A program made the position numbers and the translations under genes. This document shows, piece after piece, positions 57,955 to 64,000 of a DNA stretch of 64,000 nt (position 1 is its first letter; each line of letters begins with the position of its first letter). The stretch spans positions 310,001 to 374,000 of the forward strand of contig NZ_JABUMX010000001.1 of NCBI RefSeq assembly GCF_013327855.1, in the 5' to 3' direction. Origin of the DNA: Phyllobacterium pellucidum (GTDB lineage Bacteria; Pseudomonadota; Alphaproteobacteria; Rhizobiales; Rhizobiaceae). Below the pieces are notes generated by a model. The model was given only the letters and a program-made list of their open reading frames with translations. It had not been told where the DNA came from and did no database searches.

Positions 57955-58983
57955 TCAGCGGATCGGCATCGCGTATTGCAGGCCGCCCTTGCTCCATTGT
58001 GCATTGATGCCGCGGGCAATCTTGAGCTTGCTGCCCGAGCCGATGTTGGTCTCGAAGACTTCGCCGTAATTGCCGACTGCCTTGACGATGTTGACCACCC
58101 AATCGTTGGTGAGGCCAAGGTCCGTCCCGAGCTTGGTATTGGCTTCCTGGCCGAGAACGCGCTTGATTTCCGGACTGTCGCTCTTCGTCAGTTCCTCGAC
58201 ATTTGCCTTGGTGATGCCGAGTTCTTCGGCGGTCAGCAGCGCAAAGTGCGTCCAGCGAATGATATCCGCCCACTGATCGTCGCCCTGGCGTACGACCGGA
58301 CCAAGTGGCTCCTTCGAGATGATCTCGGGAAGAACGACATGGTCGTCCGGCGCCGAGAGCGTCAGGCGGATGGAGTAAAGGCCGGACTGGTCGGTAGTGT
58401 AGACGTCGCAACGGCCGGAATCATAAGCCGCGTTGACTTCTTCGAGCTTCTCGAACACGACGGGATTATATTCCATCTTGTTCGCCTTGAAATAGTCAGC
58501 GAGGTTGAGCTCAGTTGTGGTGCCGGCCTGCACGCAGACCGAAGCGCCTGAAAGCTGCAGGGCCGAGTTGATGCCCGACAGCTTCTTCGAGTTGATCATG
58601 AAGCCCTGGCCGTCAAAATAGTTGACGCCGGTGAAATCAAAGCCCTGCGTATCGCGGCTGAGCGTCCACGTGGTGTTGCGGATCAGAACGTCGATTTCGC
58701 CGGACTGCAGGGCCGGGAGACGATCCTTCGCCGAGAGAGGCGTAAACTTTACCTTGGTTCCATCGCCAAAGATCGCAGCAGCGACCGCGCGGCAATAATC
58801 GACGTCGAAACCGGACCATTCGCCCTTGTCATTCGGAGCGCCGAAGCCGGCAAGACCGGTATTGACGCCGCACTGGAGGAAGCCCTTCTTCTTGACGTCG
58901 TCGAGTGTGCTGGCGGAGGCAGCGGTCGCCAACAGAACGAGCGCCGAAACAGCAAGCGTGCCCTTCAAAACAAGATTTTTCAT
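57955..58983 (-). CDS. aapJ: General L-amino acid-binding periplasmic protein
   Basis: A 342-residue solute-binding protein with a signal peptide (LKGTLAVSALVLLATAASA). Family segments are LDDVKKKGFLQCGVNTGLAG, GEWSGFDVDYCRAVAAAIFG and IDVLIRNTTWTLSRDTQGFD. It captures amino acids for AapQMP. The start at 58983 was chosen for the signal peptide; upstream open frame is rejected. The promoter should lie in 58984-59220. Confidence 0.95.
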   Translation of the reverse strand: MKNLVLKGTLAVSALVLLATAASASTLDDVKKKGFLQCGVNTGLAGFGAPNDKGEWSGFDVDYCRAVAAAIFGDGTKVKFTPLSAKDRLPALQSGEIDVLIRNTTWTLSRDTQGFDFTGVNYFDGQGFMINSKKLSGINSALQLSGASVCVQAGTTTELNLADYFKANKMEYNPVVFEKLEEVNAAYDSGRCDVYTTDQSGLYSIRLTLSAPDDHVVLPEIISKEPLGPVVRQGDDQWADIIRWTHFALLTAEELGITKANVEELTKSDSPEIKRVLGQEANTKLGTDLGLTNDWVVNIVKAVGNYGEVFETNIGSGSKLKIARGINAQWSKGGLQYAMPIR

Positions 58984-59220
58984 AACAAGTGTACCCTTTG
59001 GTTGTATTGCCCTTAGTTCCCAGAGAGGAAAAGTACGATATTGGCAGGTAACCCCCATACCCAAAAAGGGCCCAATACCTCTCCCATTCACCGCTGCATC
59101 GAAGGCCATTCTGTCTGTTTGGTCAAGGTACAATCTTTGCTTGAGAATATTGCAAAACAGGCCGTTAACCTGCCCTCAAAGCGATTATTCTGATTATTCG
59201 CTGTGCAAATCGCGATCCGC

Positions 59221-60006
59221 TCACCAAAAATTGTCGCGAAAGCGGATTTTGGGCCAGAATCGCCCGTCAGAAACAAAGGCAGTGCGGCGCCCTGAAAGGA
59301 ACCTTGCAAGGGCAACCGTCAGTAGAAAGCCGACGCTGTAGCCGGCCACGACATCGGTCGGATAGTGGGCGCGCACCAGGATGCGGGTAAATGCGATGAA
59401 CATCGTTGCGAGGATGATCGCAATCCGCCAGCGCGGAAACCACAATGCAAGCACCGCGCCGACGGCACCCATGGTCGTCGAATGGCCCGACGGAAAACTT
59501 GCGAAATCATATCCCGACACAAAGGGCGAGAAGGCATTTGGACCCAGCGTATCGATGAATTTCGGCCGGGCGCGTCCGATCAGAAACTTTGCGATATTGG
59601 TGAAAATACCCGAAAGAGCGATCGCCCAGAACGCGAATGTCGCTTGCGAATAGATCAAGCCGAACTGAACTCTTCTTGTCCGGGCAAGGCCCCACCAGTC
59701 GATGCCGATAAGGCAAACTGCGACGGCAAACGCTGGAATCAGATACCACTGAGAAAGACCAATGTCGGTCAGGTGACGCGCCTCGCGCAAGCGCCCGTGC
59801 GATGACAGCGTGCGCGACAGCCACTCATCGTAGGGGTGCAGCAAGAGAATGACGAAGACGATCATGACCGCAGCCATGGTCATTCCTTGCGTCCAGGCGG
59901 GTTCGGTCGCCGGATAAGCGGGCGCATTCATGCGGCGCAGAAAGCGGATGACGGACTGGCCCGCGCGCACGAAGCCGGAGGGGCGGTCCTGAAGCTGATC
60001 CGTCAT
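59221..60006 (-). CDS. PAP2-family phosphatase, membrane-bound
   Basis: A 261-residue integral membrane phosphatase. The three acid-phosphatase motifs are KFLIGRARP, SFPSGHSTT and RILVRAHYPTDVVAG, with the catalytic His in the last. About six helices are predicted. Substrate could be undecaprenyl pyrophosphate, lipid A or phosphatidate; sequence alone does not decide. ATG at 60006 is used. It is divergent from the MetC-like gene. Confidence 0.9.
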   Translation of the reverse strand: MTDQLQDRPSGFVRAGQSVIRFLRRMNAPAYPATEPAWTQGMTMAAVMIVFVILLLHPYDEWLSRTLSSHGRLREARHLTDIGLSQWYLIPAFAVAVCLIGIDWWGLARTRRVQFGLIYSQATFAFWAIALSGIFTNIAKFLIGRARPKFIDTLGPNAFSPFVSGYDFASFPSGHSTTMGAVGAVLALWFPRWRIAIILATMFIAFTRILVRAHYPTDVVAGYSVGFLLTVALARFLSGRRTAFVSDGRFWPKIRFRDNFW

Positions 60007-60092
60007 ATTTCCTTTCGACGCTCCCTGTTGCAACCGGCGCGCTGCCGGATTATCGACTTCTCACCAGACAGACAAGATGTGGAGACGAACTC

Positions 60093-61268
60093 ATGGACAA
60101 GCAACCGGGTAAGCCGGCGAAACTGGGCATCAATACCAGATTGGCACATGGTGGATACGATCCGCACGACTATCATGGCTTTGTCAATCCGCCCGTCGTC
60201 CATGCTTCGACGGTGCTTTTCCCCGACGCTGAAACCATGGCGGGCCACAGGCAGAAATATACATACGCAACGCATGGAACGCCGACAACGGATGCGCTTT
60301 GCCGCGCAATCGACGAACTCGAGGGCTCGGCAGGAACATTGCTCGTCCCTTCAGGACTGGTTGCGGTAACGCTCCCCCTCCTCGCGTTTCTTGCCCCTGG
60401 CGATCACCTGCTGATGGTCGATTGCTGCTACGGCAATACAAGGCACTTCTGCAACACGATGCTGAAGCAGTTCGGTGTCGAGGTCGAATATTACGATCCG
60501 CTCATCGGTGCGGGTATCGAAAAGCTGATCAAGGCGAACACCCGCGTTGTCTTCACCGAATCGCCGGGTTCCAACACGTTCGAAGTACAGGACATTCCGG
60601 CTGTCGTGGAAAAGGCACATGCTGCCGGCGCCATTGTGATGATGGACAATACCTGGGCAACGCCGCTCTATTTCAGGGCGCTCGATTTCGGCGTCGACAT
60701 AACGATTCACGCAGCAACGAAATATCCATCAGGACATTCCGACATATTGATGGGAACGGTTTCCGCCACCGAGGCATGCTTCAAGAAGCTCGACGCTGCC
60801 TATACCGCCCTCGGACTCTGCGTCGGCGGTGATGATGCCTACCAGATCCTTCGGGGTCTGAGGACCATGGGCGTGCGCATGGAGCGGCATGCCAAGAGTG
60901 CGCTCGAAATTGCCAATTGGCTGGAGCGGCAGGACGGTGTGGTCGAAGTCCTCCATCCGGCGCTTGAAAGCCATGCCGGCCACGCGCTCTGGAAACGCGA
61001 CTTCGGCGGCGCCGGCGGCGTGTTCTCAATCGTCATCGCTGGCGGGGTGAACCAGGCGCACGCCTTCCTCAATGCGCTGAAGATATTCGGTCTCGGCTAT
61101 TCCTGGGGCGGCTATGAGAGCCTTGCCGTCCACGTCAACCTTGGCGGGCGGGTCATCACCGGAAAAAACTATGCCGGTCCCTTGATCCGCCTCCAGATCG
61201 GGCTCGAAGACCCTGCCGATCTGATTGCGGATATCGAAAATGCGCTTGCGGCAGCAAGAACAGCGTGA
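60093..61268 (+). CDS. metC: Cystathionine beta-lyase, Cys/Met metabolism PLP enzyme
   Basis: A 391-residue PLP enzyme. The PLP lysine is Lys210 in HAATKYPSGHSD. Other family segments are INTRLAHGGYDPHDYHGFVN, YATHGTPTTDALCRAIDELE and FTESPGSNTFEVQDIPAVVE. The likely reaction splits cystathionine to homocysteine, pyruvate and ammonia, but beta- and gamma-lyases are hard to separate; the MetC-like YGTP-to-HGTP change and length favour beta-lyase. ATG at 60093 is used. Confidence 0.85.
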   Translation: MDKQPGKPAKLGINTRLAHGGYDPHDYHGFVNPPVVHASTVLFPDAETMAGHRQKYTYATHGTPTTDALCRAIDELEGSAGTLLVPSGLVAVTLPLLAFLAPGDHLLMVDCCYGNTRHFCNTMLKQFGVEVEYYDPLIGAGIEKLIKANTRVVFTESPGSNTFEVQDIPAVVEKAHAAGAIVMMDNTWATPLYFRALDFGVDITIHAATKYPSGHSDILMGTVSATEACFKKLDAAYTALGLCVGGDDAYQILRGLRTMGVRMERHAKSALEIANWLERQDGVVEVLHPALESHAGHALWKRDFGGAGGVFSIVIAGGVNQAHAFLNALKIFGLGYSWGGYESLAVHVNLGGRVITGKNYAGPLIRLQIGLEDPADLIADIENALAAARTA

Positions 61269-61323
61269 ACGACGTGAAGAGAAGTGATTTCAGTTCATGC
61301 GGGGTTCTTGTTAGAACGACCGG

Positions 61324-61671
61324 ATGAAACGCTTCGCTGCGATCTTCGCGCTGATTACTGCGCTTTGCATTGGCTGGGTGCCGGTATTCGCCGCACCCGG
61401 ACGGCTCGCTGCGGAAATCGGGACGCAGCACCACGGTTTGGAGACGCCAGCGGCCCGTCACCTCGATCACCAGCGCAAGTGTCATGGGCAAAACCATTGC
61501 GTGCAAGACCCCGCGCCGCATCTGGCCGCTTGCGCCGCCTGTATCGGCGTTCCAGCAACGGCACTCATGGTTTTAGTTGCCGCAAAGCCTCGAATCGTCA
61601 TTCCACGCGACCGGCAACTGCCGCTCGTCAACGGCATACCCGCGCCCCTGCCACGTCCCCCCAAGCTCTGA
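61324..61671 (+). CDS. Small secreted His/Cys-rich protein, possible metal binding
   Basis: A 115-residue protein with a signal peptide (AAIFALITALCIGWVPVFAA). The mature part has many His and Cys residues in ARHLDHQRKCHGQNHCVQDP and HLAACAACIGVP, followed by a hydrophobic segment and a Pro/Arg-rich tail. It recalls DUF2946-like or copper-responsive periplasmic proteins. A DUF305 gene lies 87 bases downstream on the same strand. Metal binding is inferred. Confidence 0.65.
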   Translation: MKRFAAIFALITALCIGWVPVFAAPGRLAAEIGTQHHGLETPAARHLDHQRKCHGQNHCVQDPAPHLAACAACIGVPATALMVLVAAKPRIVIPRDRQLPLVNGIPAPLPRPPKL

Positions 61672-61758
61672 TCGTAAACACTTTTCGCAATTGACGCGCA
61701 GGTGAGCCGGGCCAAAGCCTCGCGCATGATTTCTGCTGGCCCAAGGAAAGTTACAACA

Positions 61759-62139
61759 ATGAACAGAGTATTTACGACAGCGCTGGTTCTCGGCATGTCC
61801 TCCGCTACGCCCGTTGTCGCCCAGGACCACAATACGCACGGGAAGATGCAGCATGAGATGTCCGCAAAGCCCGCCGGCGATCAGAGTGCCCCGTCGAAAG
61901 CCTTTGCCGCGGCCAATGCCAAAATGCACGAGGATATGGCGATCGAGTTCACGGGAAAGGCCGACGAGGATTTCGTGCGGGGAATGATCGCGCACCACCA
62001 GGGTGCAATAGACATGGCGAAGATTGAACTCGAATACGGGAAGGATGCGGAAATCCGTAAACTCGCTGGCGAGATCATCGCGGCACAGGAGGCGGAAATC
62101 AAACAGATGAAAAGCTGGCTGGCCAAAAACGGCGGCTGA
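61759..62139 (+). CDS. DUF305 family periplasmic protein
   Basis: A 126-residue secreted protein with a signal peptide (VFTTALVLGMSSATPVVAQ), a His/Met-rich linker (DHNTHGKMQHEMSAK) and the ferritin-like DUF305 helix pair with FVRGMIAHHQGAIDMAKIEL. Members are often linked to copper or other metal stress. AAGGAAAG precedes the ATG. It follows the His/Cys-rich gene. Confidence 0.9.
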   Translation: MNRVFTTALVLGMSSATPVVAQDHNTHGKMQHEMSAKPAGDQSAPSKAFAAANAKMHEDMAIEFTGKADEDFVRGMIAHHQGAIDMAKIELEYGKDAEIRKLAGEIIAAQEAEIKQMKSWLAKNGG

Positions 62140-62152
62140 CGCTTCAAAAAAA

Positions 62153-62179
62153 TCACCCGCCGGCGAGACCGGCGGGTGA
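62153..62179. terminator. Hairpin between the DUF305 gene and a convergent gene
   Basis: TCACCCGCCGG pairs with CCGGCGGGTGA around CGAGA, preceded by seven A, so on the minus strand it is a good intrinsic terminator for the gene at 62200-62538 and may also stop the plus-strand transcript. Confidence 0.8.
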
Positions 62180-62199
62180 CCACATTCTTTGACTTGAAA

Positions 62200-62538
62200 C
62201 TAGATACGCATCTCATAGCTCGCGGCGCGCTTTTGCAAGCACAGTTGCCAGAGACTATAGGCGGCATCGGCATAGGTCGAAGTGCCCACCTTGAATTCAG
62301 CTGAACGCAACGGCAATAGATCTTCAATGACGTCCAATGTGCGTGCCGGAAGAATGTCCGTGCAAGTCCACAGGCGGCGGAACACGGTACTGATCGCGAC
62401 CCGCTTCTCGTTAACGTCAATTACCGGTTCATCAGTGCCGAGTTCCCAGTCCTCAAGTGCATCGATCGCGTCTTGGAAGGCGTTTTGCAATATGATCGGC
62501 GCGTGGCCGTCGTGAAGTGGGTGCAGCAAACCAGGCAT
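62200..62538 (-). CDS. Hypothetical protein
   Basis: A 112-residue soluble protein, mixed alpha/beta, with LHDGHAPIILQNAFQDAIDA and YADAAYSLWQLCLQKRAASY. ATG at 62538 follows AGGAGACAGG, which is why it was chosen over a longer open frame. No family is recognised. It is divergent from the FkbM-type gene and convergent with the DUF305 gene. Confidence 0.7.
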   Translation of the reverse strand: MPGLLHPLHDGHAPIILQNAFQDAIDALEDWELGTDEPVIDVNEKRVAISTVFRRLWTCTDILPARTLDVIEDLLPLRSAEFKVGTSTYADAAYSLWQLCLQKRAASYEMRI

Positions 62539-62934
62539 TCCTGTCTCCTCACTCTTTTGGTTGCACGACCGGGGGCTCCCGGAAGTAGAATCATAAGGGC
62601 GGAACGACGGTTTCAGCAAGCGCAAACTGCGATACCATACTAAATTACTAGGCATATCGGATTAAATCCAGATTTCCCGACAGTTTTAACCTTCTTTTCT
62701 CATCTATTGTATAAGGGAAAGCGTGCATGTTATTGATTAAAAACATTTCCGCCATTTGTCCAATTTAACGACGCCCCCCCCCGCTGGGCCGTGAACGGCG
62801 AAATGAGAACCCGTTTCCGGCCAGGAATCACTGCCCGAATTGATCAATTAGAACCATTTGACGATGGAACCGAACTTAAGTAAGAATTTGATCATTGCTT
62901 TTTTCTTTTTTAGATTTTTTCGGATTTAAAGGTC
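62539..62934. other. AT-rich intergenic region with a poly-C tract
   Basis: These 396 bases are much more AT-rich than the rest of the window and contain a run of nine C at 62774-62782. The last 60 bases before the methyltransferase are T-rich (TTTTTTCTTTTTTAGATTTT). I see no gene or known RNA. It contains the divergent promoters. Confidence 0.5.
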
Positions 62935-63768
62935 ATGTATTTCGATGAATACGTGGAGCTGATATCCACATCTATTTTTACTTTCCAGAGAAAGAAACCT
63001 CGCCTTGGCCCACTGACGGCGCTGCGGTTGTTTGCGGCCGAATTTCTTCGGTCGTCTGGCGGGCGCGGAATTGATAAACTACCGAGCGCTGTCCAGGCCG
63101 CCCTCGAAGTGCGGTGTCACGGCGACGTAGCCATGGTGTGCCGGATACTCGATGGAGTTGGCGCGTTGCGCCGCAATTCCACCGTGCTGGAACTCGGCGC
63201 CGGCCGCGGTGACACCACAAGCGAACTCGCCACGTGCGGTGCATTTACGCGTGTGCTGGCGGTTGAGCCGGAACCCGAAAATTTCCGTGCGCTCGTTCGA
63301 AAGCTTGCCGACAATAATCTCGATGGGGTTGTAGACAAGATTCCCTGCGCCGCCGGCATGATCGATGGCATGATCAATTTCCATGTTAACCGAACGGACA
63401 GCCTCAAGAGCAGCGTCAGGCAAAAACATGCATCGGACATGCCGCTGCGGACCACGGTCAACACGGCCCAAACTATATTGGACGATGCGCGTGTCCCCAC
63501 AAACCAGTTGGGCCTCGTCTGGATCGACATTGAGGGTTACGAGACGATGGCGTGCCTTGGCCTTCTCCAGGTCATGCGGCAGAGCATCCCCATTTACGTG
63601 GTCATGTCACCAAATCCGGCCCAACCGGGCCAGACCGCAAGTTTTTTGCGCTTTCTTGCAACTCATTACCATCGCTGTGTTGTATTTGACGACGAAAGCG
63701 CGCGGATAACCACGATAATGGATATTCCGACCAATCGCGTCGGCCAGCGCGTTCTGATTGTCGACTGA
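62935..63768 (+). CDS. FkbM-family methyltransferase
   Basis: A 277-residue SAM-dependent methyltransferase. The SAM motif is VLELGAGRGDTTSELATC near residue 84, followed by VLAVEPEPENFRALVRKLAD and the FkbM-type LGLVWIDIEGYETMACLG near residue 197. FkbM proteins O-methylate sugars, polyketides or lipids; the target here is unknown. AAGG lies before the ATG. The N-terminus (about 80 residues) is helical and unassigned. It lies next to AT-rich DNA, which may mean recent arrival. Confidence 0.82.
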   Translation: MYFDEYVELISTSIFTFQRKKPRLGPLTALRLFAAEFLRSSGGRGIDKLPSAVQAALEVRCHGDVAMVCRILDGVGALRRNSTVLELGAGRGDTTSELATCGAFTRVLAVEPEPENFRALVRKLADNNLDGVVDKIPCAAGMIDGMINFHVNRTDSLKSSVRQKHASDMPLRTTVNTAQTILDDARVPTNQLGLVWIDIEGYETMACLGLLQVMRQSIPIYVVMSPNPAQPGQTASFLRFLATHYHRCVVFDDESARITTIMDIPTNRVGQRVLIVD

Positions 63769-63952
63769 GCTCGATCATGGTGCAGCCGCCTCGGCATCAC
63801 CCCCGGCGGTTGCTGGTCGAGCGGTCGCCATTCAGTATGTCGCGCACTTCATGACGTCTGCGTTGCGCGAGATTTTGGACACCCATCTTGCCAAAACATC
63901 GCCATTAGCCCATTCATGTCCGCGCTGCTTCGCGATCGGGGATATTTGACTT

Positions 63953-64000
63953 ATGACGATACGGCACCTTCAGGTGATCACCCTTACCGTAGTTCTTGCC
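63953..64000 (+). CDS. Start of a further gene, cut by the window end
   Basis: ATG at 63953 follows GGGGA about ten bases upstream and begins MTIRHLQVITLTVVLA, which looks like the start of a signal peptide or first membrane helix. Only 16 codons are visible. The 184 bases before it (63769-63952) show no convincing gene. Confidence 0.4.
   Translation, partial: MTIRHLQVITLTVVLA

Noticed and set aside
63758..63949. A 63-residue frame starting with TTG at the end of the FkbM gene
   Set aside because: No ribosome-binding site, low-complexity start, and overlap with the methyltransferase stop.

Overview
The window reads as chromosomal DNA of an alphaproteobacterium of the order Hyphomicrobiales (Rhizobiales). 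This rests on gene content and order: a glyA-nrdR-ribD-ribE-ribH-nusB run, fabH/plsX beside ihfA and a MerR regulator, an aapJQMP general amino acid transporter, a ldtP/ldtR pair, a bacterial Asp/Glu leucyltransferase, and a ubiquinol-cytochrome c chaperone next to a YceD-like gene. A Phyllobacteriaceae or Brucellaceae member (Phyllobacterium-like) is my guess. No phage, transposase, CRISPR array or rRNA is visible.

Layout. Positions 1-4400 hold the end of an exopolysaccharide locus: the tail of a Wza-type export protein, a GT4 glycosyltransferase, an undecaprenyl-phosphate hexose phosphotransferase, a Wzy/WaaL-type polymerase or ligase, and a small unknown protein. A large MscS-type channel (minus) and two small secreted or VWA-like proteins follow, up to tRNA-Pro at 8313-8389. 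From about 8.4 to 11.9 kb lies a patch that looks accessory: a small recombinase-tail-like ORF, a nitroreductase with unusual codon use, a gene-poor remnant and a periplasmic arylsulfatase. A UvrD-like helicase, two DUF883-like proteins and a strong small-RNA candidate (14843-14967) come next.

From 15 to 33 kb the DNA is core housekeeping: MerR, IhfA, FabH, PlsX, YceD-like and cytochrome bc1 chaperone; BamE; proton pyrophosphatase; two overlapping tiny membrane genes; the nusB/riboflavin/nrdR/glyA run; LdtP and its regulator LdtR; a CoA hydrolase with a four-helix membrane protein; and HemB. From 33 to 44 kb are an RDD protein, leucyltransferase, a DMT exporter, a TetR-regulated RND efflux operon with two clear operators, ParC, and a large unknown periplasmic protein. 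From 44 to 53 kb are AspRS, RNase D, another DMT exporter, and the ppk-ppx polyphosphate pair. From 53 to 64 kb are an NDUFS6-like zinc protein overlapping an FAD monooxygenase, the aapJQMP operon, a PAP2 phosphatase, a MetC-like lyase, a His/Cys-rich plus DUF305 pair, an unknown protein, an FkbM methyltransferase in AT-rich surroundings, and the first codons of one more gene.

The most notable signals are a three-hairpin, C-rich-loop sRNA candidate, a two-operator TetR control region whose palindrome centres lie 50 bp apart, TTAA-box clusters around ldtR/ldtP, very short overlapping membrane genes, and scattered REP-like hairpins. I found no obviously unprecedented multi-gene system; most of the window is ordinary core genome.
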